64,000 bases of DNA from Cellvibrionales bacterium UBA1854 (GTDB lineage: Bacteria > Pseudomonadota > Gammaproteobacteria > Pseudomonadales > Porticoccaceae): assembly GCA_002338445.1 (NCBI GenBank), contig DDII01000029.1, positions 29,676 through 93,675 on the forward strand. Reading direction: 5' to 3'. This document shows, one piece after another, positions 30,041-39,013 of the stretch. The notes beneath the pieces are model-generated. The model saw only the letters and a list, made by a program, of their open reading frames with translations. It had not been told where the DNA came from and searched no databases. Position 1 is the stretch's first letter, and each line of letters starts with the position of its first letter. The position numbers and the translations under genes were made by a program.

Positions 30041-30742
30041 ATGAATAACATCGCTTTATCCGAAGTAAACAAGTTTAACTCCACTGCACGTGTTTGGTGG
30101 GATTATAACGGAGATTATAAGACCCTGCATAAAATCAATCCACTTCGTGCAAACTGGATTGACCAAAACTCTCCCGTAGCAGGCTGTCGCGTTTTGGATG
30201 TGGGGTGCGGAGGAGGAATCCTGTCAGAGGCTCTTGCCAGACGTGGTGGTCACGTCACTGGAATTGATATTGCTGCAAACGCCTTGGATACTGCTAAGAG
30301 ACATAGCCTTGAATCGGGGCTAAAAATAAATTATGAGCTCTCAACAGCAGAAAACTTCGCTTCCAATTGCTCTGAAAGATTCGAGATTATAACATGCTTA
30401 GAGGTTCTGGAACATGTCCCAGAGCCGGATTTAGTAGTTGGAGCTTGCGCGACACTACTAAAATCTGGTGGTAGCGTATATTTCTCCACAATTAACAGAA
30501 ATTTAAAGTCGGCGTTGTTTGCCATCTTAGGCGCCGAATACCTTTTGCGTTTACTCCCCATCGGAACTCACCAACATAAGAAATTTATTCGACCATCGGA
30601 GCTGGCTAGTTGGGCTAGAGGATATGAACTAAAAATAGAGGATATGACTGGATTATCCTTCAATCCTTTCACAAAAAACTTCCGTCTTGAATCAAGTCAA
30701 GTCGATGTTAATTACATGATTCAAGCGAAAAAACGAACCTAA
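30041..30742 (+). CDS. ubiG: Ubiquinone biosynthesis O-methyltransferase
   Basis: SAM-dependent enzyme that performs both O-methylations of ubiquinone synthesis. It opens NKFNSTARVWWD, has the SAM-binding motif VLDVGCGGGI at 51-60, and TCLEVLEHVPEP. The 233-residue length is normal. GGGAGA precedes the ATG. Probably co-transcribed with the gene before it and the phosphatase after it. Confidence 0.95.
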   Translation: MNNIALSEVNKFNSTARVWWDYNGDYKTLHKINPLRANWIDQNSPVAGCRVLDVGCGGGILSEALARRGGHVTGIDIAANALDTAKRHSLESGLKINYELSTAENFASNCSERFEIITCLEVLEHVPEPDLVVGACATLLKSGGSVYFSTINRNLKSALFAILGAEYLLRLLPIGTHQHKKFIRPSELASWARGYELKIEDMTGLSFNPFTKNFRLESSQVDVNYMIQAKKRT

Positions 30743-30766
30743 CAAACCTCTTTAATAGGAAGTAAA

Positions 30767-31438
30767 ATGATCGCTTTTAGTGGCCTGCTCTTCGATTTAG
30801 ATGGAACACTCCTTGATACAGCTCCTGACTTTGTGACGTCTGTAAACTCCCTTTTAGGTAGGTATGAACGTTCCCATCTTGATTTTGAGCTTATTCGAAA
30901 CCGAGTAAGTGAGGGGTCGGCCAGTTTACTTGAACTTGCGTTTAACGTTACACCCATCGACCTAAACTTCGACACCTTGCAAAACGAATTGTTGACTCTT
31001 TACCTTAAACATCTTGGAGACAAGACTAAAATTTTCCCACACATAAACCAAATACTAACTGAGTGCGACCAGCGGGCGTTACCATGGGGCGTTGTTACAA
31101 ATAAACCTTGGATGTATACAGAACTTTTACTGAAGAAATTAAATCTAATTAATCGTGCGCGCTGCATAATATGCCCTGATCATGTTAAAAATCCTAAGCC
31201 ACACCCAGAGTCACTTCAACTTGGCAGTATGCATCTCAATGTAAAAATTGATGAGTGTATATATATAGGTGATCATTCACGAGACATATTGGCTGCCAAA
31301 AATGCTGAAATGCGTTCGATTTTGGCTGCTTGGGGATACATAAACAAACATGAGGATATCTCTTGTTGGAATGCTGATTGGATTGCGCTCACCCCAAAAG
31401 AACTCTTCAACCTTCTTTTTAAAGAGCTAGAATTTTGA
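30767..31438 (+). CDS. mupP: HAD-family phosphatase, MupP/Gph type
   Basis: HAD hydrolase with the nucleophile motif DLDGTLLDTAPDF (Asp10, Asp12), VVTNKP for motif II and YIGDHSRDILAAKNA for motif IV. In Pseudomonas the gene between ubiG and yciK encodes MupP, N-acetylmuramate-6-phosphate phosphatase of peptidoglycan recycling. Many databases call the same family phosphoglycolate phosphatase (Gph). The position favours MupP, but sequence alone does not settle the substrate. AGGAAG precedes the ATG. It overlaps yciK by four bases. Confidence 0.75.
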   Translation: MIAFSGLLFDLDGTLLDTAPDFVTSVNSLLGRYERSHLDFELIRNRVSEGSASLLELAFNVTPIDLNFDTLQNELLTLYLKHLGDKTKIFPHINQILTECDQRALPWGVVTNKPWMYTELLLKKLNLINRARCIICPDHVKNPKPHPESLQLGSMHLNVKIDECIYIGDHSRDILAAKNAEMRSILAAWGYINKHEDISCWNADWIALTPKELFNLLFKELEF

Positions 31439-32196
31439 AAAAGTTCTCAGTCTCCTCATATGCAGCAGCGAGTGATTTATTAAGTGGACGCATTATTTTG
31501 ATAACTGGTGCAGGTGACGGCATCGGCAGAGCTGTAGCAATCGCAGTTGCTCGGTATGGCGCAACTGCAGTACTCACGGGTCGAAATATTAATTCCCTTG
31601 AGACCACATACGACAAAGTAGTGGGCGAAACGGGCTCAGAGGCGGTAATTTGCCCCCTTGATTTGGAGCACGCAAAAGACTCTGATTACTTAGAATTAAA
31701 AAATCGAATTGAGGTCGAATTCGGAACTTTGGATGGATTAGTTAATAACGCAGCGATTTTGGGAGATAGAATGCCGCTCAACCAATATAAGTCAGAACTA
31801 TGGGAGAAAGTACTTCGGACCAATTTAACCGCTCAGTTTCAGCTCACCCGCTCACTGATGCCTCTCCTGGAACAATCTACTCATGGCGGATCTATCATCT
31901 TTACCACCTCTGGAGCGGGGCAATCGAGCCGGGCATTCTGGGGTGCATACGCAGTTTCAAAGTGCGCAGTAGAAGGACTTATGCGAGGCTGGGCCGCAGA
32001 ACAAGAAAATTTGGGGGAGCTCAGGATTAATGCAATTAATCCCGGAGCTACGCGCACGGCAATGCGTGCAAAAGCTTATCCGGCAGAAAATCCAAGTGAC
32101 TTGAAAACCGCCGATCAAATTATTTGGGCATACCTTTATTTACTTGGTAATGACAGTCTTGGCGTGAATGGAAAAACAATTCACGCCCAACAGTGA
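31435..32196 (+). CDS. yciK: Short-chain dehydrogenase YciK
   Basis: Classical SDR of 253 residues: cofactor motif TGAGDGIG at 24-31, NNAA at 102-105, and catalytic Tyr170-x3-Lys174 in GAYAVSKCA. The TTG start overlaps the TGA of the preceding gene (TTGA), implying coupling. The linkage ubiG-mupP-yciK is typical of this branch of gammaproteobacteria. The physiological substrate is unknown. Confidence 0.87.
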   Translation: MKKFSVSSYAAASDLLSGRIILITGAGDGIGRAVAIAVARYGATAVLTGRNINSLETTYDKVVGETGSEAVICPLDLEHAKDSDYLELKNRIEVEFGTLDGLVNNAAILGDRMPLNQYKSELWEKVLRTNLTAQFQLTRSLMPLLEQSTHGGSIIFTTSGAGQSSRAFWGAYAVSKCAVEGLMRGWAAEQENLGELRINAINPGATRTAMRAKAYPAENPSDLKTADQIIWAYLYLLGNDSLGVNGKTIHAQQ

Positions 32197-32249
32197 AATA
32201 AGTTGCTAGAAATCTCTCTCAGATTCTTTTAAGGCAGCTCCGGGAGTGT

Positions 32250-33134
32250 TTAGGAGTATTCTTTCCTACTCTTAACGAGGTTTTTTTGTCTTGGATGAAT
32301 GTTAGTGTTCCCTCTCGCTCGTAATTTTTTTTCATTGCGCCGACGCATATCTCTATCAATTTCCTTTTCCGAACAGTGAACGGCGTCAAGCTGGACGACA
32401 TCTAACAAAGATCTAGTTTGCAATTCGTCCAAGTAAATGAATTCGCCTCTTCGGACAATAGAGGGAAGTTCGATTGGTCCAAAACTTATACGCTTCAGAC
32501 GATTAACTTCAATACCTTGCGATTCCCACAGGCGTCGCACTTCTCGGTTTCGACCCTCTGAAATCGTGACACGATACCATTTGTTAGATGAAATTGGTTT
32601 ATAATCTGAGCGCGGATGAAAATTCGGTTTTACGGTGTCAAATCTACCAAAACCATCATTCAAGACAACGCCTTCAGTTAAACGGTTTATGATTGACAAG
32701 TTAACAGCGCCGTAAACTCTTACTAAATATTGTCGAGAAATTCCATATCGAGGGTGCATAAGGCGATTGGCTAGCTCTCCATTATTAGTGAACAGAAGTA
32801 AGCCACTAGTATTGATATCTAAGCGACCCACAGATATCCAACGCCCTCTGGGAAGACGGGGTAATTGCTCATATACTGTCGTACGCCCTTTTTCATCAAC
32901 AGTAGTGCATATTTCTCCCTCCGGTTTGTTATACATCAAAACTCTTGGGTACCCTTGATGAATGTATGGTACCACTTTCCCATCCAGAATAATTTTGTCC
33001 GAAGAACCTACTCGGTCGCCTATCTTAGAAATATTACCGTTCACAGATACTCTTCCCTCGGCGATCCAACGCTCCGCCTCCCGGCGAGAACCTAGACCCG
33101 CCGCAGCGAGTACTTTGTGAATTTTTTCAGACAT
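32250..33134 (-). CDS. rluB: 23S rRNA pseudouridine synthase RluB
   Basis: RsuA-family enzyme that modifies U2605 in E. coli 23S rRNA. N-terminal S4 domain (KVLAAAGLGSRREAERWI), then the catalytic GRLDINTSGLLL at 103-114 with Asp106, and EGRNREVRRLWES. The basic C-terminal tail (RDMRRRNEKKLRARG) is common in RluB. It is convergent with yciK and follows scpB, the usual neighbourhood. Confidence 0.93.
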   Translation of the reverse strand: MSEKIHKVLAAAGLGSRREAERWIAEGRVSVNGNISKIGDRVGSSDKIILDGKVVPYIHQGYPRVLMYNKPEGEICTTVDEKGRTTVYEQLPRLPRGRWISVGRLDINTSGLLLFTNNGELANRLMHPRYGISRQYLVRVYGAVNLSIINRLTEGVVLNDGFGRFDTVKPNFHPRSDYKPISSNKWYRVTISEGRNREVRRLWESQGIEVNRLKRISFGPIELPSIVRRGEFIYLDELQTRSLLDVVQLDAVHCSEKEIDRDMRRRNEKKLRARGNTNIHPRQKNLVKSRKEYS

Positions 33135-33208
33135 TAATTTATCCGATTAATTAAATATTGACAGGAATACTGATGAAAACTGGTGTATCCTAAAGAGACT
33201 TTCAGGTT

Positions 33209-33802
33209 CTAGTTCTCTGTAATTTCACTGCTTGCGCTTTCTAATACACCCAGAGTTGGTTGGTGCACATTAGCCTCCATATTTTCGCCAACTTTCAATT
33301 CTGGCAACTGTCCAAGATCACTCAAATTAAAATAATTTAAAAACTCTTTTGTGGTCGCATAAAGCGCCGGCTTACCCGGAACATCACGATGTCCCACAAT
33401 TTTTATCCACCCCCGTTCCAGCAAAGTTCTTATCATATCTGAACTTACTGCTACCCCTCGCACCAACTCAATATCTCCTCGAGTTAGCGGTTGTCGGTAA
33501 GCAATAAGTGCAAGAGTTTCGAGCATAGCATTAGAGTACCGCTTCGGCTTTTCTTCCCAAAGTCGATGCATCCAACTCGCTAATTTCTCTCTAATTTGAA
33601 ACCTAAAACCACTAGCTACTTCCACCAATTCATAACCGCGATCTCGGCAATCTAACTGAATATCCTCCACAGTTGCCAGTATTTGATCTCTCGCTGGTCT
33701 TTCCGAATCGGAAAATAAATTTTCTAATTCTGCGATGGTTAAGGGCGTTGGAGACAAAAGTAAAGCACCCTCAATAATTTGACGCAACAACAGCGATTTC
33801 AT
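33209..33802 (-). CDS. scpB: Segregation and condensation protein B
   Basis: Winged-helix kleisin-associated subunit that joins ScpA and SMC. It begins IIEGALLLSPTPLTIAEL and has the conserved LETLALIAYRQPLTRGDIE and GRPxLYATT-like GKPALYATTKEFL segments. The 197 residues are normal. Its start overlaps the scpA stop by four bases. smc is present separately at 44-47.7 kb, so the whole SMC-ScpAB condensin is in the window. Confidence 0.94.
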   Translation of the reverse strand: MKSLLLRQIIEGALLLSPTPLTIAELENLFSDSERPARDQILATVEDIQLDCRDRGYELVEVASGFRFQIREKLASWMHRLWEEKPKRYSNAMLETLALIAYRQPLTRGDIELVRGVAVSSDMIRTLLERGWIKIVGHRDVPGKPALYATTKEFLNYFNLSDLGQLPELKVGENMEANVHQPTLGVLESASSEITEN

Positions 33803-34626
33803 AACTCTTGCGCCCTAACATAGATCATCCCAAAAGAATCGGTTTGAACGATGTCAACCAACCTTTCTTTCATCAATTCCATAACGGCCAAAAATGTGAC
33901 AATTACCCCTAACTTTCCCTCTATGGGGTCAAATAAACTGCCAAAAGTAACAAACGTTTGCTTGTTTAAGCGACTTAAAATGTCCGCCATACGCTCGCGA
34001 GTAGAGATAATTTCCTCTGAAATTTCATGATGCTGCGACAAACGAGAACGTTCATCCACCGATTCCAAAGCCTTTTTTATGTCTTGCAAAGTAACAGTTG
34101 GTCGGAGGATAACGGGATCAGGGCCACTAAGTTCTGCTCGAGCAAGAAAAATATCGCGGTCAAGTCGAGTTAGCTTATCTATGTTCTTAGCTGCATTTTT
34201 AAATACCTCATATTCTTGAAGCCTGCGAATCAATTCCGCACGGGGATCCATTGCCTCTTCAATCACTTCAGAGACGCGGGGAAGTAGCATTTGCGATTTA
34301 ATTTCCGTTAACATAGCAGCCATAACTAAATAGTCCGACGCTAACTCAAACTTTAGATCTTGCATAATGCTAATATAGTCAGTGTACTGCCGAGTAATCT
34401 CAGACACGTTAATATCCAGGATATCCAAATTCTGTCGTTTTATTAAATATAGCAGCAAATCTAGAGGGCCCTCAAACGCCTCAAGGATTACCTCCAAAGC
34501 ATCTGGGGGGATATAAAGGTCATCAGGAAATACCGACAGCTTTTGCCCTTGCACTACCGCGAAAGGCATCTCCACTTGCCGTGGAAAAGCATTTTTTTGA
34601 TTATTTTTGGGAGATATGGGGGGCAA
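33799..34626 (-). CDS. scpA: Segregation and condensation protein A
   Basis: Kleisin that bridges the SMC heads. EAFEGPLDLLLYLIKRQNLDILDI is the family hallmark, with YTDYISIMQDLKFELASDYLVMAAMLTEIKS after it and a C-terminal winged-helix for the SMC cap. The start is TTG 34626 with AAGGA upstream; an ATG 19 codons in (34569) is the alternative. Organisms with ScpAB-SMC usually lack MukBEF. Confidence 0.93.
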   Translation of the reverse strand: MPPISPKNNQKNAFPRQVEMPFAVVQGQKLSVFPDDLYIPPDALEVILEAFEGPLDLLLYLIKRQNLDILDINVSEITRQYTDYISIMQDLKFELASDYLVMAAMLTEIKSQMLLPRVSEVIEEAMDPRAELIRRLQEYEVFKNAAKNIDKLTRLDRDIFLARAELSGPDPVILRPTVTLQDIKKALESVDERSRLSQHHEISEEIISTRERMADILSRLNKQTFVTFGSLFDPIEGKLGVIVTFLAVMELMKERLVDIVQTDSFGMIYVRAQEL

Positions 34627-34724
34627 AGAAATCCTTTTTTTTCAAAATTTTCTAATAGCTAAATTTTGGTTCAACAACCGGTATTGCATCACAAGTTAAG
34701 CAATCTCTAGAGACTGAGTTAAGC

Positions 34725-35345
34725 TTACATTATTGAGGCCAAATCGCCTAATCCCGCGCGCACAAGTTTCGGCACCTCTCCGGTTAAATCAACCACTGAT
34801 GTAGACTCAACACCACAATATCCTCCATCAACGATGCCATCAACAATGCTCTCAAAGCGTTGTCTAATTTCGTCAGGGTCAGCTACGCCATATGGATCAT
34901 TCTGTATCGCTAAGGTGAGGCTCATTAAAGGCTCGCCAAGAGCGGTCAACAATGCTAGAACAATATTATTTTGTGGTATTCTAATCCCCACCACTTTTCT
35001 TTTGGGATGAAACAATCGATTAGGTAAAGAGGAGGAGGCTGGCAATAAAAAAGTGAATGGCCCAGGGGTCTTTGCCCTCAAAATACGATAATTACTGTCA
35101 CTAACTTTGGCAAACTTTGCAACTTCAGAGAGATCTCGACATAAAAGCGAGAAATCTTGATCTCTTCCAATCCCACGGATAACGCGAATCCGATCAACAG
35201 CACGCTTCTCGCCAATCTTACATCCGATCGCATAAACAGAATCAGTCGGATAAATAATTACTCCACCTGAATTAAGTATATCCGTGATTTTCTGGATCAA
35301 ACGAATTTGTGGGTTTTTAGGATGAATTGTTAAAAACAAACTCAT
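34725..35345 (-). CDS. yciO: YrdC/Sua5-family protein YciO (L-threonylcarbamoyladenylate synthase type)
   Basis: 206 residues of the Sua5/YciO/YrdC fold: IIYPTDSVYAIGCKIGEKRAVDRI, then TPGPFTFLLPAS, RKVVGIRIPQN and ESTSVVDLTG. The YciO subgroup is related to the TsaC enzyme of tRNA t6A synthesis; its own role is unresolved. trpH, which often precedes yciO, is absent. Confidence 0.85.
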   Translation of the reverse strand: MSLFLTIHPKNPQIRLIQKITDILNSGGVIIYPTDSVYAIGCKIGEKRAVDRIRVIRGIGRDQDFSLLCRDLSEVAKFAKVSDSNYRILRAKTPGPFTFLLPASSSLPNRLFHPKRKVVGIRIPQNNIVLALLTALGEPLMSLTLAIQNDPYGVADPDEIRQRFESIVDGIVDGGYCGVESTSVVDLTGEVPKLVRAGLGDLASIM

Positions 35346-35426
35346 GGGTATTTCCGGTGTGAAATGGTTGATATTACTTTTACTTAATTATAATTTTTCA
35401 GCATAATAGAAACTAAGGGTTTTGTA

Positions 35427-35454
35427 TTGAACTAACTGGTCATAACTTTATAAA
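35427..35454 (+). promoter_or_regulatory. Promoter for the VC0807-yciI unit
   Basis: TTGAAC (35427-35432) and TATAAA (35449-35454) with a 16-base spacer. A GC-rich hairpin GCGCT/AGCGC with a three-base loop follows at 35494-35506 in the leader, about 30 bases before the ATG. Confidence 0.5.
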
Positions 35455-35535
35455 TGACATTATTCTATGATCTTTACCAAGAGATGGATAGGTGCGCTGC
35501 TAGCGCAGTGAGAGAATTAGAGCTATAAATTAAAC

Positions 35536-36279
35536 ATGAGTTATTTTAAAAGACCCAAGGTCCAAGACGGTGGTGGCGCAGTAACCAAAAAAAAGTCTCA
35601 TCAGGAGAACCTGTTCCTGAATATTGCTTGTAATTTAATAATTCCTACCTTCACCTTCATGAAGCTCAGCGAAGAGAATTATTTAGGCATAAAGCTCGCC
35701 ATAATAACTGCTCTCCTGTTCCCTTTAATCTACGGAATTCGGGATTTCATAGTAAGAAAAAATTTGAACTTTTTTTCTACCCTTGGAGTGATAAGTATTT
35801 TATTGACAGGGGGTATCAGTTTGATGGAGCTAAATGCCTCCTATATTGCCATTAAAGAAGCTTCTATACCCTCACTTCTTGCACTTGCCACCCTTATATC
35901 TCTCAAATCATCAAAGCCGGTGATTCGTATATTTGTCGAATTTATTTTCGAAATGGAATTAATAAGTGAGGCACTAAAGAAAAATGGTCGCGCCACAGAA
36001 TTTGAAACCCTTTTAGTTAGTGGCTCTTGGATTCTCGCGGGCGGTTTTTTAATCTCAGCCGTCCTAAATTACGTGCTTGCCACTATCATTTTAACCGCTA
36101 CACCGGGCACTGTGGAATTTAACGAGCAACTTGGCACGATGTGGGCTCTCAGTTTTCCAGTGATAGCTTTGCCAGTAACGCTAATTTTGTTTGCAAACCT
36201 CTATTATCTCCTGAAAAGTATCAAGCGTATTACAGGCATTCCACTTGAAGATCTACTGAAGAAGAAAATGACAAACTGA
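35536..36279 (+). CDS. VC0807-family membrane protein
   Basis: 247 residues with about six hydrophobic helices. NLFLNIACNLIIPTFTFMKLS, FPLIYGIRDF, NFFSTLGVISILLTGGISL and AIKEASIPSLLALATLIS match the pattern of the VC0807 family, which has no assigned function. yciI begins three bases after its stop, so the two are co-translated. The reading frame ends in a basic tail, EDLLKKKMTN. Confidence 0.72.
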   Translation: MSYFKRPKVQDGGGAVTKKKSHQENLFLNIACNLIIPTFTFMKLSEENYLGIKLAIITALLFPLIYGIRDFIVRKNLNFFSTLGVISILLTGGISLMELNASYIAIKEASIPSLLALATLISLKSSKPVIRIFVEFIFEMELISEALKKNGRATEFETLLVSGSWILAGGFLISAVLNYVLATIILTATPGTVEFNEQLGTMWALSFPVIALPVTLILFANLYYLLKSIKRITGIPLEDLLKKKMTN

Positions 36280-36282
36280 CCT

Positions 36283-36582
36283 ATGTGGTATGTAATTAAT
36301 TGTGAAGATTATCCAGACACCACCGATTTAAGATCTTCGGCAAGAGTGGAACATCTAGACCGATTGCAGCGACTTAAAGACCAAGGACGGCTGTTGGTAG
36401 CAGGACCATACCCTAAAATCGATAACACAAATCCCGGAGGACATGGTTTTAAAGGTAGCTTGATAATTGCGGATTTTAATTCACTCCAAGAGGCAGAGAC
36501 TTGGGCAAGCGAAGATGCCTACTTAAAAATAGGCGTTTATAAAAAAATAGAAGTGAATCCTTTTAAATATGTACTACCTTAG
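36283..36582 (+). CDS. yciI: YciI-family protein
   Basis: 99 residues, ferredoxin-like alpha-beta fold: MWYVINCEDYPDT, HLDRLQRLKDQGRLLVAGPYP, GSLIIADFNSLQEAETWASEDAYLK and VYKKIEVNPFKYVLP. Family members carry a conserved His-Asp pair suggestive of an enzyme; HLDRL is present. Function unknown. Immediately downstream of the VC0807-like gene. Confidence 0.9.
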   Translation: MWYVINCEDYPDTTDLRSSARVEHLDRLQRLKDQGRLLVAGPYPKIDNTNPGGHGFKGSLIIADFNSLQEAETWASEDAYLKIGVYKKIEVNPFKYVLP

Positions 36583-36656
36583 TTTTAATAATGAGATTTT
36601 TAATTACTCGTGCTATTCGACCGCGTGACATCCTCGCCAACCAAAAGAGAACATTT

Positions 36657-37514
36657 ATGCTAAAACTGATGCTTAATGGGCCACTACTTGTGTTTGGTAT
36701 TTTCACCCAGCCTATCATTTCCCAAGAACTTCGAGAATCTGATAATAATGCCACGGAAACAATCATTATTGAACGCAATAATATTGATCCCACACCTAAA
36801 AATGAGGCTGTTGAAGATTTCGACCCCAGAGTGTCTGATGAATTAACTAATTTTCAAGCTCAATCAACCAGCAATTTTAGTCAATCGCCTATCCCTGCAA
36901 ACACTGTGCATGAGAAACGTGGTTATATAAGCGATGAGTATTATGTTCCAGTCAGAAGTGTACCCAATCAAAATGGAAAAGTTACCCACAACGGGCTCAA
37001 GAGCGGCACTCCATTAACGATTACGGATAGCGACGGGCAATGGAAAAGAATTCTTACTGACTTTGGTCAACAGGGTTGGATTGAAAAACGATTCATATCA
37101 GAGAGTCCAATTTCGCGTACATTGCTGATCGAGGAAAGAGAAGCAAAAAAAATTCTGGAGCAAATGTTAAAAGAAGAACAAATGATTTCCAACAAGTTAA
37201 AAGATGCGCTCGCACAAAAAAATAATGAATATAATTCTTTAGTTATTAGTCACGAAAATGAAAAAAATACAATTGCTGGAACTAACAATAACATCCCCAA
37301 ATCGGTAATTGATGAAAATATCGAACAATTAGTTAAAAGGAACCATTTGCTGATTCAAGAAAATGACGTGTTGACGGCGCAATTGCAGGTGTCACAACAA
37401 AATGAGGGACAACAATTCTTTTTGTATGGTGCGATATCAGTTTTCTTGGGCGCACTTCTAGCGGCACTAATTCCGAAGATTCGAGGAAGAAGGCGTCTAT
37501 CAACTTGGAAATAA
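36657..37514 (+). CDS. SH3-domain protein of the TIGR04211/YgiM type
   Basis: The ATG at 36657 opens a signal-peptide-like hydrophobic N-terminus (MLKLMLNGPLLVFGIF). It is followed by a bacterial SH3 domain (YISDEYYVPVRSVPNQ to GQQGWIEKRFI), a coiled coil of Glu/Lys-rich helices, and a C-terminal membrane helix (FFLYGAISVFLGALLAALI) with basic residues after it. This is the YgiM architecture, probably anchored in the inner membrane facing the periplasm. The frame extends 22 codons upstream to 36591, but that start spoils the signal. In E. coli ygiM sits next to cca; here it is elsewhere. Confidence 0.78.
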   Translation: MLKLMLNGPLLVFGIFTQPIISQELRESDNNATETIIIERNNIDPTPKNEAVEDFDPRVSDELTNFQAQSTSNFSQSPIPANTVHEKRGYISDEYYVPVRSVPNQNGKVTHNGLKSGTPLTITDSDGQWKRILTDFGQQGWIEKRFISESPISRTLLIEEREAKKILEQMLKEEQMISNKLKDALAQKNNEYNSLVISHENEKNTIAGTNNNIPKSVIDENIEQLVKRNHLLIQENDVLTAQLQVSQQNEGQQFFLYGAISVFLGALLAALIPKIRGRRRLSTWK

Positions 37515-37525
37515 GAGATGTAATT

Positions 37526-38143
37526 TTGAAAAAAAATATAAGTCGTCGAATCAATATCATACTCACCATTTGCTGCATCACCTTCTCCCAACTAGCTGTA
37601 TGCAAATGTAATAAAGTTGAATTTGTAACAGATTCTGGAAAATTTGTTATTGAAATCTATCCCAATCATGCCCCGCTCACATCCTCAAACTTCATCAAGT
37701 TGATTAATGAATTTCACTATGACGGATTAATCTTCCACCGGGTTATACCCCAATTTATTGTCCAAACAGGGGGGTATACATTCGATTTTACGCCACGTCA
37801 CAACCAAACCCCTCCCGTGCCAAATGAGGGAAATAATCAATTAAAAAATGTCCGAGGAAGTGTCGCCATGGCGAGGACTTCAGATCCGCATAGTGCTCAA
37901 TCACAGTTTTTCATAAATATAACAGACAATCCGTCGCTTAATTCCTCTGCAAATAATTACGGTTATGCAGTATTTGGCAAAGTTGTCGACGGAATGTCTA
38001 TTGTCGATGCTATCGCCGCTAAAAAAACTCATAACTATGGAATGTTTAGGGATGTTCCAATCAAACCAATAAGGATTCTTAAAGCAAGGGAAACACAAGA
38101 AAGTCTGTGTGACACGCCGATAGTGAACGCAAAAAAAATGTAG
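37526..38143 (+). CDS. Periplasmic peptidyl-prolyl cis-trans isomerase, cyclophilin type
   Basis: The TTG at 37526 gives MKKNISRRINIILTICCITF, a signal peptide, with AAGAGA upstream; the upstream in-frame TTG at 37505 is less likely. The cyclophilin core is intact: IFHRVIPQFIVQTGGY, VAMARTSDPHSAQSQFFINI and YAVFGKVVDGMSIVDAI. Residues LAVCKC after the hydrophobic stretch resemble a lipobox only loosely (Val at -1). It likely helps fold exported proteins (PpiA-like). Confidence 0.87.
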   Translation: MKKNISRRINIILTICCITFSQLAVCKCNKVEFVTDSGKFVIEIYPNHAPLTSSNFIKLINEFHYDGLIFHRVIPQFIVQTGGYTFDFTPRHNQTPPVPNEGNNQLKNVRGSVAMARTSDPHSAQSQFFINITDNPSLNSSANNYGYAVFGKVVDGMSIVDAIAAKKTHNYGMFRDVPIKPIRILKARETQESLCDTPIVNAKKM

Positions 38144-38156
38144 GGATGAATGGAAA

Positions 38157-38903
38157 TTGATTTCTCTCAGTGTAAATGTTAATAAAATTGCACTACTTCG
38201 AAATTCTAGGCCGGGAAACTTTCCCTGCGTGCTTACTTTCGCCAAGAGTTGTATCAACCTTGGGGCACATGGTATCACCGTACATCCGCGGCCGGATGGC
38301 CGACACATTCAACCTAAAGACGTAAAACAACTCTCCGATCTCATTACCCCGCTGAAAAAAATTGAGCTAAATATTGAAGGGAATCCCTTCTGCATGCCGA
38401 CTGAAAAATATCCCGGCTTCTTGGCTTTAGTAGAGCACTCAAAGCCAGACCAATGCACGCTAGTTCCGGATACCAACGAGCAGTTAACTTCTGATCACGG
38501 TTTTAATTTACAGGAGTATGGAACCCTACTCGAGCCAATTATAGATCAAATAAAATCCTCAGGGATTCGCACTAGTATTTTCATAGATCCGGATCTAGAA
38601 CAAGTCAGGAGAGCCGCTGAATTAGGTGCCGACTGTATTGAACTGTACACCGGCCCTTTCGCCCAAGCTTGGGGGACCAAACATTTAGAAAAAATATTTT
38701 CTCAACATCTCACCGCCTCAAAGCTTGCAGCAGATCTGGGAATGAGGGTCAACGCCGGCCATGATCTAAACCTAGTAAATTTAAAAAAATTTGCATCAAT
38801 ACCTGAGCTTGCTGAGGTCTCTATCGGTCATGCGCTCATTATTGAGGCACTCAACCGAGGATTAGAAGAGGCCATTCATGCCTTTCGCTCGGCATTAAAT
38901 TGA
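38157..38903 (+). CDS. pdxJ: Pyridoxine 5'-phosphate synthase, HPRPD type
   Basis: Condenses 3-amino-2-oxopropyl phosphate with deoxyxylulose 5-phosphate. The N-terminus VNVNKIALLRNSRPGNFP and GAHGITVHPRPDGRHI replace the VNIDHVATLRNARG and HLREDRRHI of ordinary gammaproteobacterial PdxJ. They resemble the form I recall from Bacteroidetes. Downstream CTLVPDTNEQLTSDHG and GMRVNAGHDLNLVNL are conserved. It is not in a recO-pdxJ-acpS setting. The start is TTG 38157, 14 bases after the cyclophilin gene. PdxJ is well supported; transfer is an inference. Confidence 0.87.
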   Translation: MISLSVNVNKIALLRNSRPGNFPCVLTFAKSCINLGAHGITVHPRPDGRHIQPKDVKQLSDLITPLKKIELNIEGNPFCMPTEKYPGFLALVEHSKPDQCTLVPDTNEQLTSDHGFNLQEYGTLLEPIIDQIKSSGIRTSIFIDPDLEQVRRAAELGADCIELYTGPFAQAWGTKHLEKIFSQHLTASKLAADLGMRVNAGHDLNLVNLKKFASIPELAEVSIGHALIIEALNRGLEEAIHAFRSALN

Positions 38904-39013
38904 TTGATCCGCTTTTTATTAATCTCTCATTTCCCAGAATAACGATCAAATTACGCAGCATTTAAAAACCTCTTTAAAGGATTGAATCAGACCAAAAATC
39001 AGGATGCTTGTAT

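Noticed and set aside
37901..38308. 135-codon minus-strand open frame across the cyclophilin and pdxJ genes
   Set aside because: Overlaps two well-supported genes on the other strand and resembles no family.
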